Source: JANPCX01 sp031431125 (GTDB lineage Bacteria > Pseudomonadota > Gammaproteobacteria > Burkholderiales > Burkholderiaceae_C). From it: DNA of 42,834 nt. Made by a program: the position numbers and the translations under genes. Each line of letters opens with the position of its first letter. Position 1 is the first letter of the stretch. A model generated the notes under the pieces. The model was not told where the DNA came from. It searched no databases and saw nothing but the letters and a program-made list of their open reading frames with translations. The DNA is taken from assembly GCA_031431125.1 (NCBI GenBank), contig JANPCX010000088.1, forward strand, positions 1-42,834, in the 5' to 3' direction. Positions 24,035 through 31,805 of this stretch are shown piece by piece.

Positions 24035-25387
24035 CTACGGCCTGTGGTGTTGCAACACGCCGGCCACATAGGTTTGCACAAGGTTGCGCTCGTCCCCGAG
24101 CGTGAGCCAGGCAAAACAACGCTCATGCAACTCTCGGGCCAGGGCCAAGCGGTGTTCGGCCACGGGGCCGACGGCCCAATCCCAGACGCAGACATCGGCC
24201 ATCAGTCCCGGTTCCAGGCGACCCACTTCCTGGCCCAACTGCAGTGCCTCGGCGGCGCCACGGGTGGCCGCATGCAGTGCGGTCCAGGCGCTTAGGCGGT
24301 GGCCGAGCATGGCTTGTACTTTGTAGGCCTCCGCCATGGTGCGCAGCATGCACAAACTGGTGCCGCCGCCGATATCGCTGGCCAAACTGACCGCGACGCC
24401 TTCGCGCTCAGCGCGTGGCCAATCAAAAAGGCCGCTGCCTAAAAAGAGGTTGGATGTGGGGCAATGCGCAATTTGTGCGCCGGCTTGTTGCAGGGCAGTG
24501 CGGTCTTGGGTGTCCAGCCAAATACCGTGGGCGAATACACTGCGCGGGCCGAGTAAGCCCGCGCGTGCATAAACGTCGAGGTAGCTGCGTGCCTCCGGGA
24601 AAAGGGTGTACACCCACTGCACCTCATCGCGTGTTTCGGCCAAATGGGTTTGCATGTAGACGCCGGGATGTTCGGCAAGCAGTCGCCCCGCCATGTCAAG
24701 CTGCTCCGGTGTGCTGGTGGGTGCAAAACGCACTGTGACCGCATAGGCCAAACGACCCTGTCCGTGCCACTTGGCAATCAACTCGCGGCAGTCTTTCTCC
24801 GCTTGCTCTACATCGTCGCGCAGACCCTCGGGTGCGTGCCGATTCATCAAGACTTTGCCTGCAATCAGGCGCATGCCGCGTCCGCTGGCCGCCTCAAACA
24901 AGGCGTCTGCGCTGATTCTGTGTACCGTGGGGAAGACCATGGCACTTGTGGTGCCATGAGCGCACAGGGCGCTTAAGAAACGTTTGGCGCTTGCCGAGGC
25001 TTCGCCCTGGTGAGCGCAGCGCATCTCGGACGGAAAGGTATAGGTTTGCAGCCATTCCAAGAGACCGGTCCCGTGGCTGGCGATCACATCCAACTGCGGG
25101 CTGTGCACATGCGTGTCGATGAAACCGGGCAGGATCAATTTGCCACGCATGTCCACCCGGTGCCATGTGGCGTCGGGTGGGTTCGTGCCCGCCATCACCG
25201 CTTGAATTCGACCTCCTTCCATCATCAACCAGTGGTCGGCACGAAAACGAAGCTGGCTGGGTTCGGTGTCGCTCCAATCAGGCGCGCCGGTGAAGTCGAG
25301 CAAGTCACCGCGTATTGCCAGGCGGCTGGGGGCAGGGGAGGGTATGGCGCCTGAAGATCGATGCGAGGGACTCATGCTCGTAAGCAT
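24035..25387 (-). CDS. guaD: Guanine deaminase
   Basis: 450-residue amidohydrolase-superfamily enzyme converting guanine to xanthine and ammonia in the cytoplasm. Zinc and substrate motifs in order: PGFIDTHVHSPQLDVIASHG, LMNRHAPEGLRDD, RFAPTSTPEQL, THLAE, FAHGIWLD and SDIGGGTSLCML. The final block is the metal-binding Asp region diagnostic of GuaD. The start at ATG 25387 gives a short Ser/Pro-rich extension; ATG 25375 is equally possible. It is the first gene of a leftward pair with the adenine/adenosine deaminase and lies 55 bp after the GGDEF/EAL gene on the same strand, probably with its own promoter. Confidence 0.93.
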   Translation of the reverse strand: MLTSMSPSHRSSGAIPSPAPSRLAIRGDLLDFTGAPDWSDTEPSQLRFRADHWLMMEGGRIQAVMAGTNPPDATWHRVDMRGKLILPGFIDTHVHSPQLDVIASHGTGLLEWLQTYTFPSEMRCAHQGEASASAKRFLSALCAHGTTSAMVFPTVHRISADALFEAASGRGMRLIAGKVLMNRHAPEGLRDDVEQAEKDCRELIAKWHGQGRLAYAVTVRFAPTSTPEQLDMAGRLLAEHPGVYMQTHLAETRDEVQWVYTLFPEARSYLDVYARAGLLGPRSVFAHGIWLDTQDRTALQQAGAQIAHCPTSNLFLGSGLFDWPRAEREGVAVSLASDIGGGTSLCMLRTMAEAYKVQAMLGHRLSAWTALHAATRGAAEALQLGQEVGRLEPGLMADVCVWDWAVGPVAEHRLALARELHERCFAWLTLGDERNLVQTYVAGVLQHHRP

Positions 25388-25442
25388 ACCGATAAAGCGC
25401 TGCCCTCTCTCCGCACAGCCCGAGAGGCTGTTCAGCGTTGCC

Positions 25443-26924
25443 TTATGCCTTCTCGCGGGTTTCTGTCATGCCAAAAAGAGAACTGCGAAAAGAGGCATAG
25501 TCGCCATGGGTTTGTTGGGAAGACATCAGCAAGGCGCGAGCCGTCATGGGCCTAGCAAACAAATAACCTTGCAGCTCGTCGCAGCCCAGTTGCACCAGGA
25601 CTTCTTGCTGTCTGAGGTTTTCCACGCCTTCGGCCACCACCCTCAAGCCCAGCGCATGCGCCAGCTTCACCACGGCATCGACCACGGCACGGGCATCGGG
25701 GCTGCTGTCAATGTCCACCACAAAACTTCGGTCAATTTTGAGTTCTTCGGCGGGCAGTTGGCGCAGATAACTCAGGCTTGAATAACCGGTTCCAAAGTCG
25801 TCAATTGAAATGTGCACGCCCAACTCGCCCAACTCTTTGAGCGTGGTCTGGGTGGTGCGCGTGTCTTCCATCGCGGCGGATTCAGTGATTTCACAGGTGA
25901 TGGAGGTGGGGTCAATGCGATGCCGTTTCAGGGCTTCGCCGATGCGCAGCGCAATGTCGTCTTGTCGCATTTGTTGGGCGGACAAGTTGATGGCCACGCG
26001 CATGCGCAGCCCTTGATCCCGCCAGGCACGCGCTTGCCGGCAAGCGTCTTCAATCACCCAATGCCCAATGGCACCCATCAGCCCAAAACGTTCCGCCACT
26101 GGGATGAACACGCCTGGCAAGATCAAACCCTTGGTGGGGTGTTGCCAGCGGATCAAGGCTTCGGCGGCGGTGATTTTGCCGCTTTTGGCGTCGATTTTCG
26201 GCTGGTAGTAGAGCTCGAATTGCCGCAGCTCCACCGCGTCACGCAGGCTGCGCAGCAGTTCAAACTTTTCTTCCGCATCGGCATCCATGGCCGGGGTGTA
26301 AAAGCAGTAGCAAGCGCCGCCAGAACGTTTGGCGGCGTACATGGCCGCATCGGCACGGGCGATGAGCTTGCTGGCCCCGCCATATTCGGGGTAGACCACG
26401 ATGCCCACCGAACAGGAGATGCTGACCTCTTGTTCTTCCACTTGATACGGCATGCTCAGGTGTTTGATGAGTCTGCGTGCGAGCAGGGCCACGTCGTTGT
26501 TGTTTTGTACATCACGTACCAAAAGCAAAAACTCGTCCCCTCCTACACGCGCCACCAAGTGACCGCTGCGGGCCAGCACACGCAGCCGTTTGCCCACCTG
26601 GGCCAATACGTTGTCTCCGTGGCCGTGGCCATAGTTGTCGTTCACCGGTTTGAAGCCATCCAAGTCGATGAATAGCAGGGCCATGCGGGTGTTGCCGCTG
26701 TCGCAGGCTTTGGCGCCGACCAGCAGGTGTTTTTCAAAGTAAGGCCGTGTTGGTAATTCCGTCAGGCCATCTTTGGGCAAGGTACCGCGTTTTTTGCGGG
26801 CTGCAAGCAAGTTGGGGAGCGCCGACCAGCGCAGAAAGCCATACAAGCTGGCGGCCCCCAGCAACCAGCCCAAACCCAGCCATATCCAAAGGGGCCAAGA
26901 GGGCATGGTGGCCGAAAGAGTCAT
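25443..26924 (-). CDS. Membrane-anchored GGDEF-EAL protein
   Basis: 493 residues with one N-terminal helix (about 9-30), a GGDEF domain with intact VGGDEF (128-132) and an EAL domain with intact AAEALIRW (EAL 254-256). The catalytic set for c-di-GMP hydrolysis is present: INLSAQQ (Asn), CEITES (Glu), IDDFGTGYSSL, LKIDRSF (Lys), VAEGVEN (Glu). The RxxD inhibitory site five residues before GGDEF is replaced by RSGH, so product inhibition is unlikely; no PAS or other sensor domain is present. Its ATG lies 6 bp behind the stop of the upstream chemoreceptor gene, which strongly suggests co-translation and a functional link. It could make or degrade c-di-GMP. Confidence 0.93.
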   Translation of the reverse strand: MTLSATMPSWPLWIWLGLGWLLGAASLYGFLRWSALPNLLAARKKRGTLPKDGLTELPTRPYFEKHLLVGAKACDSGNTRMALLFIDLDGFKPVNDNYGHGHGDNVLAQVGKRLRVLARSGHLVARVGGDEFLLLVRDVQNNNDVALLARRLIKHLSMPYQVEEQEVSISCSVGIVVYPEYGGASKLIARADAAMYAAKRSGGACYCFYTPAMDADAEEKFELLRSLRDAVELRQFELYYQPKIDAKSGKITAAEALIRWQHPTKGLILPGVFIPVAERFGLMGAIGHWVIEDACRQARAWRDQGLRMRVAINLSAQQMRQDDIALRIGEALKRHRIDPTSITCEITESAAMEDTRTTQTTLKELGELGVHISIDDFGTGYSSLSYLRQLPAEELKIDRSFVVDIDSSPDARAVVDAVVKLAHALGLRVVAEGVENLRQQEVLVQLGCDELQGYLFARPMTARALLMSSQQTHGDYASFRSSLFGMTETREKA

Positions 26925-26930
26925 AGAGGC

Positions 26931-28937
26931 CTATTTGAGCCTGAAGGCATCAACCTTGCGGGTCAATCGTTCACCCTGTCTGCGCATGGCGTCTGCCGCT
27001 TGGGCGAGTTGACTGACCAAGTTGCGGTTCTCGCTGGTGCTGTCGTTCAGCGTGCGCAGTTCGCTGGTGATGTGTTCAGCGCTGTTTTGGCCAGAGCGCG
27101 TCAAGCTCACGATGCGGTCCATCGCCGTGTGGATGTCCACCACATGGGCGTTGCTCCCTTCGAGGGACTGCCCGGCCAGTTCCGCCAGGGCGTTGCCTTG
27201 CTCAATGTCGTCGGTTGAGCGCACCACGATGTCACTGATGCGTTTGGCCGAGTCTGCGCTGCGCAAGGCCAGGCTTCGAACTTCTTGGGCCACCACAGCA
27301 AATCCGCGTCCAGACTCGCCTGCTTTGGCCGCTTCCACAGAAGCGTTCAAGGCCAAGATGTTGGTGCGGTAGGCAATGCCGTCGATCAGCCCCACGATTT
27401 CGCTGATTTCACGGCTCTTGCGCAGCAAAGCCTGCATGCATTGCTGCAGCTTACCCATGTGTTTTTTGCTGCGCACGCCTTCCAAGCGCAAAGCGTCTAC
27501 TGCGCGGGTGGCTTCGATGACTTGCTTGCCGCATTCGTCCAGCTCTTTGCTGAAATGGGTAACCACCTCCAGGATGGAGGCCACGCTGCTGGATGCGCGG
27601 TCCGTGCGCTGTGACAGGTTGGCGTTGCCGTGGGCGATTTCGGTGCTTGCATGGGTGACGCTGGCCACGCCTAAACGCATGGAGGCCAGCAAATCTGACA
27701 ACCGCATCAGCGAGGTGCCCAGGGTGGTTGTCATGACGGCGATTTCGTCGTCGCCACGGGCTGCTGGGCGGGAACTCAAGTCGCCTTGGGAGAGTTTGAC
27801 CATCTCACTCGTGAGCATGTTGATGCCGCCCGACATTACGTTCAAGAATGCCAGCAAGAAGTAGATGGCCAGCGACAACAAGCTGGCCATGAGAGCCAGC
27901 AGGATGTAAGCCCTGTGCAGCGCTTCTTGCTGACCTTTGCTCAAATGCTGATCCAGCAATTGAATGGTCTGGGTGCGTAACTCACGGGTTGCAGAAAGAG
28001 CCGCCCCCGACTCTGCCTGAAGGGTGGCCGTGTCAGCCACCACCTCGCGCGACAGCAAACTTTGTTCGACCGTGCCCAGCCACTTCCGGGTGAGAGCCAG
28101 CGTCTTGTCTCCTGCAGCGGTCAAACCCAACTCCGGGTTCTGCGACATCAAGATGCTCAAGCGCGACAACGCCGCTTCAACCTGGGCCAGTTGTTTGGCA
28201 AGCAGCATTTGTTGTTCGTGCACCTTGTCGGCCTGAACAGGTTGTTCGGCCGCCAGTGGTGCAAGCTGCGCTTCAATTTTTCGAACGCCGGTGATGCCAC
28301 GCCCCAATACCGACAGTGTTTCTTGTGACAGCTCCACCAAGGCGGAGGCACCGTGATCGGCTTCGCGCCACAGACCCGAGGCATTGGTGACTTCTTCTCT
28401 GAGCGTTAACAAGGCTGTGATCTGGTTTTGCAAGACCAGAGCGCGCGCGGCAGGCGCTGCGCTGGCAGCCGCCTGAGATTCCGCTTGCGCCTTCAGGTAA
28501 TTTTTCATCGCCGTTTGCACAAAGGCGTGCACTTGCGGCATGGCGGCGTACTGCTGGGCCAACTGGGCCTGCAGTTCTTGGATGGATGGGGTGTTGGTAC
28601 CGGTCGGTTTGGGGGCGTCTGCTCCGGCTTTCTGGATCGATGCAACATAAAGCGCCGGGCCCAGCTTTTGGGCGGTGTCTGAGAACTGGAGGCCCTGGCG
28701 GGTCAATGCCAAGGCTTGCAGATGCGCCCACGAATGGTAGGCGGTGTTGACAGTCAACACTGTCAATGGGATTGAAAACACAGCGAACAGCAGCCACGCC
28801 TTGCGCTGCATGGTCATCACACGCAACAAACGCACGGCGGGGGCCCACACGCCATGGTGCTGGAAGTATTCGGCGCACCACTGAGCCAAACGGGGCAGTG
28901 CTTGAGCGGCCCAAGGGGCAGACAGTTGAAGCTTCAT
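26931..28937 (-). CDS. Methyl-accepting chemotaxis protein
   Basis: 668-residue transmembrane chemoreceptor. First helix at about 48-66 (LLFAVFSIPLTVLTV), a long periplasmic helical domain rich in Ala/Gln (about 70-340), second helix near 350-375 (ILLALMASLLSLAIYFLLAF), HAMP linker (GGINMLTSEMVKLSQGDLSSRP) and a signalling hairpin whose tip reads IAYRTNILALNASVEAAKAG with GRGFAVVAQEVRSLA. ATG 28937 is chosen because it precedes a plausible cytoplasmic N-tail; the frame stays open to 29177 over sequence without protein character. It forms an operon with the GGDEF/EAL gene and is divergent from the che cluster. Ligand unknown. Confidence 0.92.
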   Translation of the reverse strand: MKLQLSAPWAAQALPRLAQWCAEYFQHHGVWAPAVRLLRVMTMQRKAWLLFAVFSIPLTVLTVNTAYHSWAHLQALALTRQGLQFSDTAQKLGPALYVASIQKAGADAPKPTGTNTPSIQELQAQLAQQYAAMPQVHAFVQTAMKNYLKAQAESQAAASAAPAARALVLQNQITALLTLREEVTNASGLWREADHGASALVELSQETLSVLGRGITGVRKIEAQLAPLAAEQPVQADKVHEQQMLLAKQLAQVEAALSRLSILMSQNPELGLTAAGDKTLALTRKWLGTVEQSLLSREVVADTATLQAESGAALSATRELRTQTIQLLDQHLSKGQQEALHRAYILLALMASLLSLAIYFLLAFLNVMSGGINMLTSEMVKLSQGDLSSRPAARGDDEIAVMTTTLGTSLMRLSDLLASMRLGVASVTHASTEIAHGNANLSQRTDRASSSVASILEVVTHFSKELDECGKQVIEATRAVDALRLEGVRSKKHMGKLQQCMQALLRKSREISEIVGLIDGIAYRTNILALNASVEAAKAGESGRGFAVVAQEVRSLALRSADSAKRISDIVVRSTDDIEQGNALAELAGQSLEGSNAHVVDIHTAMDRIVSLTRSGQNSAEHITSELRTLNDSTSENRNLVSQLAQAADAMRRQGERLTRKVDAFRLK

Positions 28938-29284
28938 GGCGGGTCCGTATCTGTTTAGCGTGGTGAAGTCAGTGCACTTTTGCGCTGTGCCGTCGCATGA
29001 CGATTCAGGAACGCGCCCCCTTGCGAACAGCCGCAAGGGCCAAGCACTCACCGTCTTTTCGGCCGTAGAGCCCTGTGCTTGAGCGAAGTTTCCTGTGTTT
29101 GGGCTGTGGCCATGCTTCTTAAAAGCGCTGGTTTTGCGGCGTTTATTCACGGACAGCACGGGTCCCGGAGGCCGCAAAGTTCATATAAACGTCCCTTTGT
29201 GAGCGCCCGCTGCTGTTCTTCAGCTTCAGCCCAAAGGGCCGATAAGGACATCAACCGAACTGTGAAATCTGTGTCTTGCGCCCA
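28938..29284. other. Divergent intergenic region between the two chemoreceptor operons
   Basis: This 347-bp stretch has no credible gene and should hold promoters for both directions. A perfect 8-bp inverted repeat with 6-nt loop, CCCTTGCG-AACAGC-CGCAAGGG, lies at 29018-29039, inside the presumed leader of the leftward receptor gene. GCCGATAA at 29238-29245, 40 bp before the rightward ATG, equals the sigma-28 (FliA) -10 consensus, but the -35 position has no TAAA, so it is only a candidate. Confidence 0.5.
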
Positions 29285-30475
29285 ATGACCACGTCTTCTT
29301 CTATTGGAAAGCCCGTCCTTGATGACGGCAGTACGCCGACGTCCGCGCTTGGCCGTGACCATTTGCAAAAGGTCAAAGCCCTGTGGCTGCCTTTGACCGT
29401 CGCCTGTGTGGCCGCCTCCGGCGCCCTGCTTGTGGGTATGGCCGGCCTTTCACCCTGGCTTTGTGGTGGAATCGTTGCGGCGCTGAGTTTCGTTCTCGTG
29501 CTCGGTTTCTCGCGGGGCTCCAATCCAATGGCCACGGGAGGCGCTCCAGAAGCCACAGGGGCTCGCCTGATGGTGGGCCAGGTGGTTCCGGTGTGGCGGC
29601 GCCAGTTGGAGATGGCACGGTCGGCCACCGAAGTGGGTTTCGAGTCCATGCTGGAAACCTTCGCTCGGCTCTCCCAGGGTTTGTCCGATGTGGCAGACCG
29701 CGCTGAAAAACTCTCTCCCGCCCAAGACGCGGGGGCAACCGATCAACTGCTCAACGACCGTCCCGAAGTCATCGAAACCCTGCTGGTGCCGGTGTCCAAG
29801 GTATTGGCCCAACACGAGCGTGTGGCCGTGCAACTCAGCGAGAGCAGCCATGCCTTGGCGGGTTTGGCGCAAATGGCCAAGGACATGAAGGGTTTTGCAC
29901 GCCATACCCGCATGGTCGCCATGAACGCCTCGATTGAAGCCAACCGCATCAGCCACGAGCGAGGTGGTGGTTTTGACGCGGTCGCCAAAGAGGTTCGCAC
30001 CTTGGGCTCGCGCTGTGATGAGTTGTCCGAGCAAATTCACGCCCATGTGGCCTCGCTGAATCAAAAGATCAAACCGCTGCGCCGTGATGCCGAGCTGCAG
30101 GACAGCAGCGCTGAAGAGATGCAACTGGAGCTGCGCACCAGCGCCCGCTTGGCCATGGAGTCTTTGGTCGGCGACATTGGTCGGAACATGACGTCGTCCC
30201 GCGAACTGCGTGAAGCCAGCAGCAAGGTGCGCGACGACCTGGATGAAGTGTTGATGGGGTTCCAGTCCGGTGACCGCGTCAGCCAAATGATGGCCATTCT
30301 GGCCAAAGACATGGAGCGCTTGGCGGATTGGAACGACGGCCCAGCGCAAGCCAAGATGGCCGATGCCACCGAGTGGCTGGCGGCACTGGACCAAAGCTAC
30401 ACGATGGAAGAACAACGCACACAGCACCACGGCAATGTGCGTATTGAACATGGAACGTCCGTGGACTTTTTCTAG
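29285..30475 (+). CDS. Short atypical methyl-accepting chemotaxis protein
   Basis: 396 residues. Two closely spaced hydrophobic helices (about 33-80: VACVAASGALLVGMAGL and GGIVAALSFVLVLGF) leave almost no periplasmic domain. The cytoplasmic part has an MCP-like hairpin tip (HTRMVAMNASIEANRISHE, then GFDAVAKEVRTLG) that deviates from the usual IAxQTNLLALNAAIEAARAG. Behind it comes a long helix ending in FQSGDRVSQ, with D330 and Q334 in a DxxxQ arrangement like the CheZ phosphatase motif. ATG 29285 has no obvious Shine-Dalgarno sequence. It opens the che cluster; a 143-bp palindrome separates it from the first cheY. It is probably a receptor-like regulator sensing within the membrane or cytoplasm; the phosphatase idea is inference. 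Confidence 0.82.
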   Translation: MTTSSSIGKPVLDDGSTPTSALGRDHLQKVKALWLPLTVACVAASGALLVGMAGLSPWLCGGIVAALSFVLVLGFSRGSNPMATGGAPEATGARLMVGQVVPVWRRQLEMARSATEVGFESMLETFARLSQGLSDVADRAEKLSPAQDAGATDQLLNDRPEVIETLLVPVSKVLAQHERVAVQLSESSHALAGLAQMAKDMKGFARHTRMVAMNASIEANRISHERGGGFDAVAKEVRTLGSRCDELSEQIHAHVASLNQKIKPLRRDAELQDSSAEEMQLELRTSARLAMESLVGDIGRNMTSSRELREASSKVRDDLDEVLMGFQSGDRVSQMMAILAKDMERLADWNDGPAQAKMADATEWLAALDQSYTMEEQRTQHHGNVRIEHGTSVDFF

Positions 30476-30483
30476 TACACAGC

Positions 30484-30626
30484 CTCAGAGATATCGAAAC
30501 ATGATGAAAACGATGGATTCGGCCCGAGGGCAAGGCGCAAACCACAGCGATACCGCTTGGTATCGCGCGGATTTGCAACGCAGCCATCGGGTCGAAGACG
30601 CGTTTTCATGTTTCGATATTTTTGAG
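30484..30626. repeat. Long imperfect palindrome between the short MCP gene and cheY
   Basis: A 143-bp inverted repeat beginning 9 bp after the MCP stop. The outer arms CTCAGAGATATCGAAACATG and CATGTTTCGATATTTTTGAG pair almost perfectly, inner arms pair with interruptions (TTCGGCCCGAGGGC against GCCATCGGGTCGAA), and the centre GCGATACC-GCTT-GGTATCGC is a perfect 8-bp stem with a 4-nt loop (30547-30566). It resembles the long palindromic intergenic elements I associate with Comamonadaceae. It could attenuate or terminate read-through into cheY or be a small non-autonomous mobile element; the sequence alone does not decide. Confidence 0.8.
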
Positions 30627-30691
30627 ACGGTGTACCGGCGCAAGTGAATTTTCAGTGAATGTGTTTTGTGGGACTTTGAAGAGGTGAAACC

Positions 30692-31060
30692 ATGACAGCA
30701 AAAACCGTGATGATCATCGACGACTCGGGCAGTTTTCGAACCGTCGTCAAATTGGCTTTGGCCAAGGCCGGCTACACCGTGGTGGAGGCTGTCGACGGAA
30801 AAGACGCCGTCACCAAACTCGACGGGCGCAAGTACAACCTCATCGTCTGCGATGTGAACATGCCCAACATGGACGGCTTGAGTTTTCTCAAGCACTTGAA
30901 GGCGTCTGCCGCCTACAAGTTCACGCCCGTGATCATGCTCACCACCGAGTCGCAAGAGTCCAAGAAAGCCGAGGCCAAGGCGTCGGGGGCGCGGGCATGG
31001 ATCACCAAGCCCTTCCAGCCTTCGCAGTTGGTGGAAGCGGCTGCGCGCATTTGCGTTTGA
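30692..31060 (+). CDS. cheY: CheY-like response regulator (first copy)
   Basis: 122-residue single-domain receiver. Acidic pocket D10/D11, phosphoacceptor D54 in VCDVNMPNMDG, switch Thr85 in MLTTES, Lys106 in TKPFQP. No output domain, so it acts by binding a target such as the flagellar motor or another protein, or as a phosphate sink. GAGG lies 8 nt before the ATG. It is 25 bp before a second, similar receiver; the two share most of the sequence around D54 and the C-terminal TKPFQPSQL, suggesting tandem duplication. Confidence 0.95.
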   Translation: MTAKTVMIIDDSGSFRTVVKLALAKAGYTVVEAVDGKDAVTKLDGRKYNLIVCDVNMPNMDGLSFLKHLKASAAYKFTPVIMLTTESQESKKAEAKASGARAWITKPFQPSQLVEAAARICV

Positions 31061-31085
31061 GCCCCAAGCACATCACGAGCAAGCC

Positions 31086-31451
31086 ATGAACAAGACCGTC
31101 TTGGTGATAGATGACTCTGGGCGATTCCGAACCGTGGCGCGCATGGCGCTGGAAGGTGCGGGTTTTGACGTGACCGAAGCCGAAGACGGACTCGAAGCCA
31201 TCAAAAAGCTGGAAAAGCAGAAGTTCAACATCATCACCTGTGACTTGAACATGCCCAGGTTAGACGGCGTTGGTTTTCTCAAACAGGCGAAACTTTTGCC
31301 CGACCACAAATTCACCCCCGTGATCATGCTCAGCACCGAGTCCAGCGATGCCATCAAGTCCAAAACCAAAGAAGCCGGTGCCCGCGCTTATGTGACCAAG
31401 CCCTTCCAGCCGTCGCAATTGATAGACGCGGTACGGCGTTTGGTTGTTTGA
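31086..31451 (+). CDS. cheY: CheY-like response regulator (second copy)
   Basis: 121-residue receiver with D9/D10, phosphoacceptor D53 in TCDLNMPRLDG, Thr84 in MLSTES and Lys105 in TKPFQP. It is clearly a paralogue of the preceding gene but differs in the alpha4-beta5-alpha5 face (RAYVTK against RAWITK), which usually contacts the target, so the two probably have different partners or one acts as a phosphate sink. 27 bp before the STAS gene in the same operon. Confidence 0.94.
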   Translation: MNKTVLVIDDSGRFRTVARMALEGAGFDVTEAEDGLEAIKKLEKQKFNIITCDLNMPRLDGVGFLKQAKLLPDHKFTPVIMLSTESSDAIKSKTKEAGARAYVTKPFQPSQLIDAVRRLVV

Positions 31452-31478
31452 CCCTATTCAAGAATAAAGACCACCACC

Positions 31479-31805
31479 ATGAGCACCCCCACCCATGTCA
31501 TGCGGCTGCGCGGCGACTGCACCATCACCGGTGCGTCCAGCCAGCACGAGGCCATGTTGGCCCAGTGGACTGAGCTGTCGCAACTGGACCTCAGTGGGGG
31601 CTTGGGCGTTGATCTCTCAGAAGTGACTGATTTCGACACCGCTGGCGTGCAACTGCTGCTGGCTTTGAAGCGAAGCGGCATTGAGGCCGGCGCCCCCATC
31701 GTTTTGCAGCAGCCCAGCGAAGCGGTCAAGATGGCTTTAACGACCTATTCCTTGTCGCTGCTTGATTTGTCCACTGTCAGTCCCAGCCAAGGAGCCGCCG
31801 CATGA
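31479..31805 (+). CDS. STAS-domain protein of the che cluster
   Basis: 108-residue stand-alone STAS domain (SpoIIAA/anti-sigma-antagonist fold). The central loop reads VTDFDTAGVQLLLALKR, where SpoIIAA-type proteins have DSSG; a Thr takes the place of the phosphorylatable Ser, so switching by a kinase remains possible. Its stop overlaps the cheA ATG (ATGA), so the products are made together. STAS proteins at this position are known from some CheD-containing chemosensory clusters; their role there is not settled. Weak Shine-Dalgarno sequence. Confidence 0.85.
   Translation: MSTPTHVMRLRGDCTITGASSQHEAMLAQWTELSQLDLSGGLGVDLSEVTDFDTAGVQLLLALKRSGIEAGAPIVLQQPSEAVKMALTTYSLSLLDLSTVSPSQGAAA

Noticed and set aside
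28938..29177. N-terminal extension of the leftward chemoreceptor
   Set aside because: The added residues have no membrane or domain character; ATG 28937 gives a normal receptor N-terminus just before the first helix.
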